Source of the DNA: Candidatus Avidesulfovibrio excrementigallinarum
GTDB lineage: Bacteria; Desulfobacterota; Desulfovibrionia; Desulfovibrionales; Desulfovibrionaceae
Direction of reading: 5' to 3'
Length of the DNA stretch: 32,111 nucleotides
NCBI GenBank assembly: GCA_018715085.1
Contig: DVMI01000066.1
Coordinates: 1-32,111, forward strand
The first letter of the stretch is position 1. Each line of letters opens with the position of its first letter. Below the pieces are notes generated by a model. That model saw only the letters and a list, made by a program, of their open reading frames with translations, was not told the DNA's origin and did no database searches. This document shows positions 25,801 through 31,979 of the stretch, piece after piece. The position numbers and the translations under genes were made by a program.

Positions 25801-26965
25801 GACTTTCTGGAAAATTCTCCAGCCGCACCCCCGCAAGGCGCAACCGCCGCTTGCCATTGAACAGCCTGAACCGGCGCGACGTCACGTCCACTTCCCACAA
25901 TACACGCGATCCGCGTTCGAGGGCCAGCGCAAGCAGCTCGCCGTCCTCAATCAGGGTATCCTCACGCTTGCGCGCGACGGAAATGTCCTTCACCAGCACC
26001 AGCGCCACATTTCTGCCGTTGGGCAGCGGCGTGCGGATCACCCGCGCCCGGCACCACTGCCAGCTACTGCCCCGGGCAAAACGGTGCTCGTACTCCACCG
26101 TCTTACCGCCGGCCAACGCATCCCTGATCCGCCGTTCATATTCTGGAATGTCGTCAGGATGGATGCCCCCGAAGGCCGCAAGCTCACACGGCAGAGATCT
26201 TTTCGCATGATCCGTTTCCATCATGCGGCACAGCGAAGGGCTGGCGTACACCACCTTTATCGTGTCCCCCACGTCCAGCAGGGCCACCCCCTCCTCCATG
26301 TGCTCCAGCAGCACGCGCAGCTGCAACGGCGCATGGGGCGCGGACGACGTCTCCCTTTGCGGCTCATGGCGCCGCTTGCCGTCACAGATGTCGTTTCGAA
26401 TGCCGTTGCTGATATGATAGCGGTTCCGCCCCTCGGCCTTGGCTTCGTACAGCGCTGCGTCCGCCCGCTCATAGAGCTTCTCGAACGCACCCGTCTCGCC
26501 CGTGGCGATATACACACCCACGCTCGCGCTCACATGCAACGTGGGGTTCACACCTATGGAAAATTGCAGCGCCTCGCAGATGGCGTGCGCTTTCTCCCGC
26601 GCCGTCTCCTCCGTGATGCTGCCGGAAAGCAGGGCAAAGAACTCGTCCCCACCAAGGCGGCCCACGATGTCCGTGGCCCGAAAGCACCCCGAAAGCGCCC
26701 GCGCCGCAAGCCGGATAACCTGATCGCCGGTCTGATGGCCCAGCGTGTCGTTCACCTGTTTGAAGTTGTCCAGATCTATGATGAACAGCGCGCAGCTGTC
26801 CCCCGGATGCATGTGTTGCAGGCACTGCTTGATGTAGGCCGTGGCCGTTTCCCGGTTCAGCAGCCCCGACAGCACATCCCGCGACGCGCGCTCCGCCAAA
26901 AGTTTCAGCTCGCGCCAGTAATGAAGGTTGGACAGGTGAATTCCGCTGCTGTTTGGCATGGTCAT
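22823..26965 (-). CDS. Multidomain c-di-GMP signalling protein (GGDEF, PAS, GAF, degenerate GGDEFs, EAL)
   Basis: This 1380-residue protein should both make and break c-di-GMP. Reading by eye: GGDEF 1 (~25-190) has intact RLGGDEF (105-109) and an inhibitory RxxD site at 96-99, five residues before it. PAS-like segments lie at ~215-345, ~350-480 and ~490-620. A GGDEF-like module (~640-790) has GENAF at 676-680 in place of GGDEF. A GAF-like domain spans ~835-975, and another degenerate GGDEF (~985-1110) carries RSGEF near 1041. The EAL domain (~1125-1370) keeps EAL (E1152), VNFS, EISE, DDFG, KLDK, AEGVE and GQGF, so it looks catalytic. No membrane segment or signal peptide is present; it should be cytosolic. 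The start is ATG 26965, or ATG 26959, which is better spaced from AAAGG. It is the first gene of an operon with the CheB-CheR fusion. Confidence 0.92.
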   Translation of the reverse strand: MTMPNSSGIHLSNLHYWRELKLLAERASRDVLSGLLNRETATAYIKQCLQHMHPGDSCALFIIDLDNFKQVNDTLGHQTGDQVIRLAARALSGCFRATDIVGRLGGDEFFALLSGSITEETAREKAHAICEALQFSIGVNPTLHVSASVGVYIATGETGAFEKLYERADAALYEAKAEGRNRYHISNGIRNDICDGKRRHEPQRETSSAPHAPLQLRVLLEHMEEGVALLDVGDTIKVVYASPSLCRMMETDHAKRSLPCELAAFGGIHPDDIPEYERRIRDALAGGKTVEYEHRFARGSSWQWCRARVIRTPLPNGRNVALVLVKDISVARKREDTLIEDGELLALALERGSRVLWEVDVTSRRFRLFNGKRRLRLAGVRLENFPESLIKKGWVHPDSVTRFRAFAEAMLAGRPAGGGAFILRHKMSRRYGWFSVFYRILPDRDRRPLKVVGIAEPLSGGLSSGVSGKNRLWEALRPNLFSYIRSDLTADCVEALWTEGRTLTEHLRGTSCREMLEWEKKRLFLKEDREEFLSLFGREALLEAFAQGREWVTREYRRADAGGTVRWLSYTVHLARHPLNGNVQAFGFLQDTERRHMREAALAESSRDLPVDGRYGRKMAWKLTENVLESGASPPHMLALVRVFGLYGPETERQRRFIAMAFALLWGADCVLGERGENAFTVFRPDAVSPAVTRQRIDEAFAFVRQALSDGGLVTAPRFVAAVACADLGGMDYEALLRREEQCCAAWEAAAADSVVFIDEVPLHAPIHDTLEADRGETATYEQADVFSDTLAATPLSTSTSPLSNEEKDVALACLDVLLMDDSPDVAMAEVLRRVGQHYQADRVYTLSLAEDDTVRAGHEWMAEGHHSLKKHVSGMPLNRLPLLRRCLRENVPFRLHRQPDGGASGNGWSYAVFPLAPAEGGPDGLLCVENPRRNMQGDALPGTLLPHIERALRLSGAAGLGRGATLLDSLTGLQNLRAYMDKVCTLTSDTYSSMGAFTLDIPCLAEIGNQHGRGQSSRLLLHLAETLSTVFGRTLLFRTRSGEFAALCPNSTQDVFLARVLRAQSMLQRRYPGQMRFGYTWSEGLFSGDKLVKEARTIMLCGRLEASAGGAAHPALGMRGPGMAGTGGLETFTIYLQPKVDMRTGALTGAEALARGLDGAGRVIEPGRFLEAMEQTGAIRELDLHVLNMVLASMDEWRRKGWKLVPVSVNFSRTTLFSVSAPGSVLALFSRYPLLAPDLVEIEISENAGDVENRTLERAMAGFRPFGLRFGLDDFGTRYANLALFTDVAFETVKLDKGLIRNLAHNAVGRALVGDIVRLCAARGMACVAEGVENKAQVEALLAEGCVLGQGFYYGRPMAVEDFERKYLRPGAGQEGVAS

Positions 26966-27458
26966 GGCCCTTTTGGTCTGTGGCGTTCATCGTCTGCCAC
27001 ACCTGCCAAACGCCTTTCCCGCGGGCGGCTGCAGCCGCAGCAAGGAGTCAGGGACAGGACGAGGCACTCCCCGGTCTACAGGCCGGTTCTTCTGCCATCA
27101 AAAGTGTGTTGGAAAAGCTGAAAGAAACGGTCCGCACAAAACGCGCACCGCCACAACGCCGATTAGACGATTATGTATCGGCCGGAATGCAACTGTCAAG
27201 AACGGGCCGGACAGTGCCCGCACAAGCGGGCACTGCGGCAGCGCGCCGCCCCGGAAAGGCCCGCTTCTCTCAGGCAGGCGCAGCCTCCCACAGGGCTTGT
27301 GGCTCAAACCGCAACGCGGCAGGCGTGTTGAAAGCGCCCCTGCCGGACGGCGGCCTGCTCATGCCTGCAACCGGCTCCGGAGGGGGGAGGAAGGCGCCCC
27401 TGTAAAAAAACGCTTCCCCCTGCCCGGCCCTGCCGCCCTGCAGGCCGTCTGCAAACGC
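26966..27458. other. Intergenic region between pepT and the c-di-GMP operon
   Basis: These 493 bp hold the operon promoter (27170-27199) and a ~200-nt leader. In the leader lies a perfect 14-bp palindrome GCGGCTGCAGCCGC (27025-27038). I looked for a c-di-GMP riboswitch in the leader and found no convincing match. A T7 run on the minus strand (27404-27410), about 50 bp after the pepT stop codon, may belong to a weak terminator, but I find no good adjacent stem. Confidence 0.5.
27170..27199 (-). promoter_or_regulatory. Sigma-70-like promoter of the c-di-GMP/CheB-CheR operon
   Basis: On the minus strand a perfect TTGACA (27199-27194) is followed after 18 bp by CATAAT (27175-27170), a five-of-six match. 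A TACATA two bases earlier gives a 16-bp alternative. Transcription would start near 27163, leaving a leader of about 200 nt before ATG 26965. This is among the best promoter matches in the window. Confidence 0.65.
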
Positions 27459-28697
27459 TCAGGCTGCCGGTACGCCGTGCGCATACAGTTCCGCAAGCCG
27501 GATCAGGACCCGCACCGCCTGTTCCATGTCTTCAAGCACCGCGTACTCGTAAGGACCATGGCAGTTCCGGCCGCCGCAGAACAGGTTGGGGCACGGCAGC
27601 CCCCGGGCCGACAGGCGCGCGCCGTCCGTACCGCCGCGCACAGGACTGACCTGCGGCGTAAGGCCGCAGTCGCGCATGGCCCGCAGCGCCGTGTCAACCA
27701 CATGCGGCACGCGGGCCAGATATTCGCCCATGTTGCGGTACTGATCGCGCAGCTCCAGCACTACTGCGGGCTGCCCGTCCGGCAGGCTCCAGCGCCGGTT
27801 GCACTCGTCCACAATCGCCTGCAGGCGCGCCTTGCGCGCGGCAAACGCCCGGGCGTCGTGATCGCGGACCAAAATCGACAGGTGCGCCGCGTCGACTTCG
27901 CCGCTGCAATGCAGCACATGGAAAAATCCCTCCCGGCCCGAGGTCGTGGCCGGCGTTTCGTCCGCGGGCAGCGCGTCCAAAACCGCCTGCGCCACCAAAA
28001 TGGCGTTGATCATGCGATCCTTGGCGTAGCCGGGGTGAATGCTCACCCCCTTGATGCCAATTTCTGCCCGCGCGGCGTTGAACGTCTCCCACTCCAGCGT
28101 GCCAAGCCCTGTGCCGTCCACCGTGTACGCAAACGCCGCGCCAAAAGCGTCCAGATCCAAAAGCTCCGCACCGTGGCCAATTTCCTCGTCCGGCACAAAG
28201 GCCACCAGCACCGGGCCGTGGGGCGTCCCGCCCCGGCAAAGCCGTTCAAGCGCCGTCATGATGATCGCAATGCCGGCCTTGTCGTCCGCGCCAAGCAGCG
28301 TGTCCCCGCCGGCCACAATCAGCGTCTTTCCCGCCTGTCCGGCCAGCGCCGGAAACTGACGCGGCGACAGCAGCAGCCCCGTGTCCAGCCTGATATCTCC
28401 GCCGTCATAGTCTTTGATGACACGCGGCTGCGCCGCGCCAGGCGCTTCGCAGGCCGTGTCCAGGTGCGCCAAAAACGCCATGGCCGGCCCCGTGGCCCCC
28501 GGCGTGGCCTCAAGACGCGCCGTCACATAGGCGTGCCCGCCAACCCGCACGTCATGAAGGCCCAACGCCGTCAGTTCCTCCGCCAGCAGCCGCGCCAGCG
28601 CCCACTGCCCCGGCGAACTCGGCGTGGCCTGCCCTGCCTCGTCGGCACGGGTGTCAATACGCACATAGCGCAAAAAGCGCCCCAAAAGACTGTTCAT
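27459..28697 (-). CDS. pepT: Peptidase T (tripeptide aminopeptidase)
   Basis: PepT is a dinuclear zinc aminopeptidase of family M20B that removes the N-terminal residue of tripeptides in the cytoplasm. Metal and catalytic motifs are all visible: HLDT (H78, D80), GADDKAG (residues 136-142), PDEEIG (E171/E172), VDGTGLG, the dimerisation-domain motif GYAKDRMIN, and the C-terminal GGTDGARLS and CHGPYEYA containing the last histidine ligand. H78 falls at the same position as in E. coli PepT, and the 412-residue length is standard. GGAGG lies 8 nt before ATG 28697. The gene is single, divergent from the DJ-1 family gene. Its leader appears to contain an intrinsic-terminator-like hairpin. Confidence 0.95.
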   Translation of the reverse strand: MNSLLGRFLRYVRIDTRADEAGQATPSSPGQWALARLLAEELTALGLHDVRVGGHAYVTARLEATPGATGPAMAFLAHLDTACEAPGAAQPRVIKDYDGGDIRLDTGLLLSPRQFPALAGQAGKTLIVAGGDTLLGADDKAGIAIIMTALERLCRGGTPHGPVLVAFVPDEEIGHGAELLDLDAFGAAFAYTVDGTGLGTLEWETFNAARAEIGIKGVSIHPGYAKDRMINAILVAQAVLDALPADETPATTSGREGFFHVLHCSGEVDAAHLSILVRDHDARAFAARKARLQAIVDECNRRWSLPDGQPAVVLELRDQYRNMGEYLARVPHVVDTALRAMRDCGLTPQVSPVRGGTDGARLSARGLPCPNLFCGGRNCHGPYEYAVLEDMEQAVRVLIRLAELYAHGVPAA

Positions 28698-28802
28698 GCC
28701 TCTTTCCTCCCGGCAGGGCCGTCTTGCTCCATGCCCTGCTGTTCACGGTGTCCGCCGCCTGTCCGGCCGCGCAAAACCGGCACAGGCCGCAGAAGAGACG
28801 GC

Positions 28803-28835
28803 AAAAACGGGCGCTGCCTCCACAGGCAGCAGCCC
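28803..28835 (-). terminator. Intrinsic-terminator-like hairpin in the pepT leader
   Basis: On the minus strand GGGC plus GCTGCCT pair with AGGCAGC plus GCCC (one bulged base, 4-nt loop), and the stem is followed by one G and then TTTTT. No minus-strand gene precedes it within the intergenic region, and the pepT ATG lies 105 bp downstream. It therefore suggests attenuation of pepT or the 3' end of a small RNA. Confidence 0.6.
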
Positions 28836-28876
28836 CCTGCGGACAGCCCTTCTGCGTGACTGTCTCTTTACGACAA

Positions 28877-28904
28877 AGTATCCGGCAAGTCACGGCCCCG
28901 GCAA
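28877..28904 (-). promoter_or_regulatory. Candidate promoter for pepT (or a small RNA)
   Basis: On the minus strand TTGCCG (28904-28899) and GATACT (28882-28877) are separated by 16 bp. Each matches consensus at four of six bases. Transcription would begin near 28870, about 35 bp before the terminator-like hairpin and ~170 nt before the pepT start. Confidence 0.4.
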
Positions 28905-29361
28905 CGCCCGGCTGCGGGCCGCCTTCTGGTCACGGTCCCATGCCGGCAACACCGCAGACCGCGACGCCGTCAGACAGCGCCTGCCGTCCCTCTGGACACG
29001 GCCTGACGGCCCCTGCGCCGCAAGAGCCTGTGCCTCTGGCTGCGCACGCACCCGCCCACACGCCAGACATCCGGCAGTGCCTTGCTGCCTGCGCCCTGCC
29101 CCCGGTTCCTGCGCACAACCGCGCCAGCCCAATCCGGCCGGTGGCAGCACTCCATACAGGCGCATCACAGGCGCATCCTGAACAGCCGCCCTGCCTGCTC
29201 CAATCGTTCCCGCGCGTTGACAGCAGCGCCCTTCTCCCGCATCCTTGCCTGACCATGATGCCGCCCGCACAGGCTGCCCGGCCACGGTGACGGCCTCCCC
29301 CTGCCGGACAGCCCTGCAACGGCCTGCAAAGCCCGTTTCCTCTCTTGACGGAAGGTGTCGT

Positions 29362-29949
29362 ATGCGCATCCATTTTCTGCTGTTCGACGGTTTTGAAACC
29401 TTGGATCTGTTCGGTCCGGTAGAAATCCTGAACCGCCTGCCCGGGGCAGAGCCGCACTACCTGTCTGTAGCGGGCGGCGACGTTATCAGCGCCCAGCAGA
29501 CCTGCATCCGCACGGATCGGCTCGGCGTCCCGCAAGGCGGCATCCTGCTCGTCCCCGGCGGCCGGGGCACGCGGCCCCTTGTACACGACGCGGGCTTTCT
29601 TGCCGCGCTGCGGGCGGCCGGTCACGCCGCCGGGCACGTCCTGTCCGTCTGTACAGGTTCCGCACTGCTGGCCGCGGCAGGCCTCCTTGATGGCCGGCAG
29701 GCCACTTCAAACAAACGCGCGCTGGACTGGGTCAAATCCACCAGTGACCACGTCCGCTGGCTTGACCGGGCACGCTGGGCCGTGGACGGCAAATTCTACA
29801 CCTCTTCGGGCGTCTCTGCCGGCATGGACATGTGCCTTAGCTTCATCCGTGACACATACGGCGAGGCCCCGGCCCGCGACATCGCCCGCGCCATCGAATA
29901 TGTCTGGAACGACAACCCCGCACAGGATGACTTTGCCCTGCCGGCCTGA
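29362..29949 (+). CDS. DJ-1/PfpI-family protein (class I glutamine amidotransferase-like)
   Basis: This 195-residue protein has the DJ-1/PfpI fold. The N-terminus RIHFLLFDGFETLDLFGPVEIL is typical of the branch with isonitrile hydratases and AraC-associated amidotransferase-like domains. The nucleophilic cysteine is C97 in SVCTGSALLAAAGLLDG, at the expected sharp turn, with the acidic partner around D15/E21. The isonitrile-hydratase TTHW motif is replaced by TSNKRALDW, so that activity is not assured; the protein could be a chaperone, glyoxalase or stress protein. The frame extends to 29245, but homology begins at ATG 29362 and GAAGG lies 6 nt upstream. A perfect GC hairpin follows the stop codon. 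The protein is cytosolic and has no fused DNA-binding domain. Confidence 0.88.
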   Translation: MRIHFLLFDGFETLDLFGPVEILNRLPGAEPHYLSVAGGDVISAQQTCIRTDRLGVPQGGILLVPGGRGTRPLVHDAGFLAALRAAGHAAGHVLSVCTGSALLAAAGLLDGRQATSNKRALDWVKSTSDHVRWLDRARWAVDGKFYTSSGVSAGMDMCLSFIRDTYGEAPARDIARAIEYVWNDNPAQDDFALPA

Positions 29950-29963
29950 CCCGCCTGGCACAC

Positions 29964-29987
29964 CTGCGGGCCCCACAGGGCCCGCAG
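29964..29987 (+). terminator. Perfect 10-bp GC hairpin after the DJ-1 family gene
   Basis: CTGCGGGCCC (29964-29973) pairs perfectly with GGGCCCGCAG (29978-29987) around a 4-nt loop, 14 bp after the stop codon. There is no U-run, so it may act as a stabilising 3' structure or a pause site rather than a true intrinsic terminator. Confidence 0.55.
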
Positions 29988-30127
29988 GGCCCGGCCCTGC
30001 CGTACAAAACGTCCCGCCCCGGCACCTGCAGCCCGCAACGGCCAGAACACGCCACACGGCTCCGCGGTCAGAAGCGCTCCGCATTGCAAGGCCTTCAGGC
30101 CACCCCCGGACCGCCCCCGGCGGCACG

Positions 30128-30155
30128 TTGAAAAATTCCCGGTAACGCCTACACT
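30128..30155 (+). promoter_or_regulatory. Sigma-70-like promoter for the HD-domain gene
   Basis: TTGAAA (30128-30133) and TACACT (30150-30155) are separated by 16 bp in a relatively AT-rich patch. The predicted transcript has a leader of about 160 nt before ATG 30321. Confidence 0.55.
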
Positions 30156-30320
30156 TGGGACGGCTGCTGACGGCAAGGAGACCTTGGCAGGCTTTACCCC
30201 CTGCCAGCCTTACGCCACGGCCGGACGCCCGCCCTGCAAACAATGCCACACTGCCGGACCCCCGGCACAAAACGCCGGGCAGCGTCCCCGCACGCACAGG
30301 CAAACACAAGGAACGTCATC

Positions 30321-30878
30321 ATGATCACACGCGAAGAAGCAATGGACTGCCTGCGTCAGTCCGGCATGGATCAAGCCCTGCTCCGCCACTCTCTGGCGGC
30401 CGAAGCCATCCTGGGGGCCCTGGCCCAAAAACTGGGAGAAGATGTGAACGTCTGGAGCCTTACCGGGCTGCTCCATGACCTCGACTATCCGCAAACCCAC
30501 GACGCCCCAGACCGCCACGGCCTGATCAGCGCCGAAAAACTGGCCGGAAAACTCCCCGAAGAAGCCCTGCAGGCCATCCGCGCCCACAACGAAATGAACG
30601 GCTGCCAGCCCGCAAGCCGCTTTGACTATGCCCTGCGCTGCGGCGAAACCGTCACCGGCCTGGTCATGGCCGCCGCCCTCGTGCGGCCCACAGGCATGGA
30701 AGGCATGCAGGCCTCCAGCCTCAAGAAAAAAATGAAGGACAAAGCCTTTGCCGCCAGCGTCAGCCGCGCCAACATCAAGGAATGCGCCGAGCTGGGCCTC
30801 GAACTGGGCGACTTCCTGACGCTGTCCATCGCCGCCATGACCCCCCTTGCTGACAAACTGGGCCTGACCAGGGCCTAG
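30321..30878 (+). CDS. HD-domain metal-dependent phosphohydrolase-like protein
   Basis: This 185-residue protein carries an HD domain: H23 in RHSLAAEAILGALA and the H52-D53 pair in WSLTGLLHDLDYP, followed by an AIRAHNEM histidine that would complete the metal site. Proteins of this HDIG-type small family are predicted hydrolases, often of nucleotides, and few have a proven substrate. It is cytosolic. The frame extends to 30243; ATG 30321 is chosen because AAGGA lies 8 nt upstream and the HD domain starts soon after. It has its own promoter and a family 1 repeat terminator 30 bp after the stop codon, so it is a single-gene unit. I do not assign a pathway. Confidence 0.85.
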   Translation: MITREEAMDCLRQSGMDQALLRHSLAAEAILGALAQKLGEDVNVWSLTGLLHDLDYPQTHDAPDRHGLISAEKLAGKLPEEALQAIRAHNEMNGCQPASRFDYALRCGETVTGLVMAAALVRPTGMEGMQASSLKKKMKDKAFAASVSRANIKECAELGLELGDFLTLSIAAMTPLADKLGLTRA

Positions 30879-30908
30879 GCCAGCATTCCGGAAACACCGA
30901 CTACGTTT

Positions 30909-30984
30909 CCGGGGGCAGGAGGAACCCCCTTTGTAAAGGGGTTCTCCTCCTTCCCCCGGGCCCCCATCCACCTTCCCGAAACGT
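30909..30984 (+). terminator. Repeat terminator (family 1) after the HD-domain gene
   Basis: A long hairpin at 30909-30959 has its apex at CTTTGTAAAG, with GGAGGA paired to TCCTCC and terminal CCGGGGG paired to CCCCCGG. It is followed by the arm CCATCCACCTTCCCGAAACG. The layout matches the other copies. Confidence 0.75.
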
Positions 30985-31217
30985 GTACCGTGGAAGAAAG
31001 AACCACGGACCTTAGACCCGCCAGAACCGGCGGCACCCGGAGATTGAAAACCGCTGCCCGTTGCGGCAGCGCCGGTAACACCGCGCTCTTCTTCCAGAAC
31101 ACCGGCGGAACCACACAAACGGCCGCTTTCAGGGCAATCCGGTTTCGGGGCGATCAAGTTTCGGTGGATGACGGCCCCTGAAAAAACACTCTTTCTGACA
31201 GTACGGACCGGCTGACA

Positions 31218-31348
31218 TGACGGCCGGTTCTGAACTCGCTGCCACAACGGACAGGACTGCGTTTTTCGGGCGCGCGGGCCCCATGCGGACCGCGTGCCCG
31301 GGCTGTTGTTGCGTGCAAACGTTTTGGGAAGGGACAAGGGGGGATGGG
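31218..31348. repeat. ~132-bp direct repeat, copy A
   Basis: Copy A reads from TGACGGCCGG to the GGGGATGGG of the terminator arm. It is matched by 31980-32111 with about nine differences, roughly 93% identity. It includes the family 1 arm but extends ~95 bp further out than any other family 1 copy in the window. Confidence 0.85.
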
Positions 31349-31396
31349 GGGAAGGGGGAGAACCCTTTTATAAAAGGGTTTTCCTCTTCCCCCCGG
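31317..31396 (-). terminator. Repeat terminator (family 1) after the XRE gene
   Basis: The arm AAACGTTTTGGGAAGGG (31317-31333) is distal and the hairpin (31346-31394, apex CTTTTATAAAAG) is next to the XRE stop codon at 31419. It is in the minus-strand orientation, as at 5311. Confidence 0.75.
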
Positions 31397-31418
31397 CAAG
31401 GATTTTACACCATTGCAG

Positions 31419-31649
31419 CTAGCACGGCTCCTCGACAAAATGCCGCACCAGTTCAAGCAGCGGCATGTCCAGCCCTCTGGCCAGCTTTTCCATGGTCGCA
31501 AGTGTAGGCGAGGAAGGGTTGTTCCCTTCCAGCTTCTGCAGATATTTGTAGTCCACTCCGGCCCGTTGCGCCAGGGACTCCTGCGTAAGCCCTCTGGCGC
31601 GCCGCAAAGACTTCAGGGTGCGGGCAAAGCGCAAGTCAACAGTGTCCAT
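31419..31649 (-). CDS. Small XRE/Cro-CI-type transcriptional regulator
   Basis: The 76-residue protein is almost entirely one helix-turn-helix domain of the XRE family (RFARTLKSLRRARGLTQESLAQRAGVD then YLQKLE and the SPTLATMEKLARGL helix). It should bind DNA as a dimer and probably recognises the 24-bp palindrome immediately upstream, so autoregulation is likely. Two starts are possible. ATG 31649 begins just before the domain but has no good ribosome binding site. GTG 31685 lies inside the palindrome and would add 12 residues. I prefer the ATG. The gene is divergent from a small membrane protein gene, ends at a family 1 terminator, and sits between two ~132-bp direct repeats. Such pairs often form small regulatory or phage-derived modules. 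Confidence 0.85.
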   Translation of the reverse strand: MDTVDLRFARTLKSLRRARGLTQESLAQRAGVDYKYLQKLEGNNPSSPTLATMEKLARGLDMPLLELVRHFVEEPC

Positions 31650-31666
31650 TGATTCAGGATATGGGC

Positions 31667-31695
31667 TTGCGCATAAGGCATACACCGTATATATA
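31667..31695 (+). promoter_or_regulatory. Candidate promoter for the small membrane protein
   Basis: TTGCGC (31667-31672) and TATATA (31690-31695) are separated by 17 bp. The -10 lies in the centre of the 24-bp palindrome, so a bound repressor would block it. The symmetrical TATATA could serve the divergent XRE gene too, but no good -35 is seen on that strand. Confidence 0.5.
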
Positions 31696-31703
31696 CGGTG
31701 TAT
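31680..31703. promoter_or_regulatory. 24-bp perfect palindrome, probable XRE operator
   Basis: The half-site ATACACCGTATA at 31680-31691 is followed directly by its exact complement to 31703. It is the strongest palindrome in the window. It lies in an AT-rich stretch between two divergent small genes, one of which encodes an XRE repressor. Binding by that protein is inferred. Confidence 0.8.
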
Positions 31704-31732
31704 ATTATTAATCCTGAAGAGGCGTATCAGCT

Positions 31733-31939
31733 ATGTTGGTTTATTTGTTTGCCTTTATGACAACGGGGTTCTTTTTGGGGCTTTTCCTTCCCAAAAAGCC
31801 GGCTGCGCTGGTTTGCATCCTCATCGCCCTCGTCTGGACTGCCGCACACGGTCCCTGGGGCACGGTCGCATTTATGGAACTGATAACGGGATGCCTCCTT
31901 GGAAGGATAGCCTTCAGGGAATGGAAAAGGGAAGACTAG
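31733..31939 (+). CDS. Small 68-residue membrane protein
   Basis: I do not recognise the family. The protein is mostly hydrophobic, with probably three short membrane segments (about residues 2-19, 24-40 and 42-61). They are separated by a PKKP turn and a HGPWG turn, and the protein ends in a charged tail (REWKRED). There is no cleavable signal or cysteine motif. GAGG lies 10 nt before the ATG. Its promoter overlaps the 24-bp palindrome, so it is probably controlled by the divergent XRE repressor. Size and setting resemble holin-like, toxin-like or accessory membrane peptides, but nothing in the sequence decides between these. The local base composition is more AT-rich than the rest of the window. 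Confidence 0.7.
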   Translation: MLVYLFAFMTTGFFLGLFLPKKPAALVCILIALVWTAAHGPWGTVAFMELITGCLLGRIAFREWKRED

Positions 31940-31979
31940 CCCCGGCCAGAGCAGCTTTGCCGGTGACGCGCTGGCCGGG

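Larger units (their letters stand above)
28698..29361. other. Long intergenic region between divergent pepT and DJ-1 family genes
   Basis: The 664 bp contain a pepT-oriented promoter candidate (28877-28904) and a terminator-like hairpin (28803-28835). The right part (28910-29361) is GC-rich; frames on both strands overlap and look like composition artefacts. I could not identify a promoter for the plus-strand gene. Confidence 0.5.
29950..30320. other. Intergenic region between the DJ-1 family and HD-domain genes
   Basis: The interval contains the strong hairpin after the DJ-1 family gene (29964-29987), a sigma-70-like promoter (30128-30155) and a ~160-nt leader. In the leader TGGCAGG (30185-30191) pairs with CCTGCCA (30200-30206). 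No additional gene is seen. Confidence 0.6.
30879..31418. other. Intergenic region between convergent HD and XRE genes
   Basis: Family 1 terminators face each other (30909-30984 and 31317-31396). Between them, 31218-31348 is the first copy of a ~132-bp sequence repeated at 31980. The remaining part (30985-31217) shows no gene or recognisable signal. Confidence 0.6.

Noticed and set aside
26966-27163. c-di-GMP riboswitch in the leader of the GGDEF/EAL gene
   Set aside because: I looked for the GEMM core and tetraloop-receptor signatures and found no convincing match by eye; a covariance-model search would settle it.
31650-31685. GTG start at 31685 for the XRE regulator
   Set aside because: It lies inside the palindromic operator and the probable -10 region; the helix-turn-helix domain is complete from ATG 31649. 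I keep it only as an alternative.
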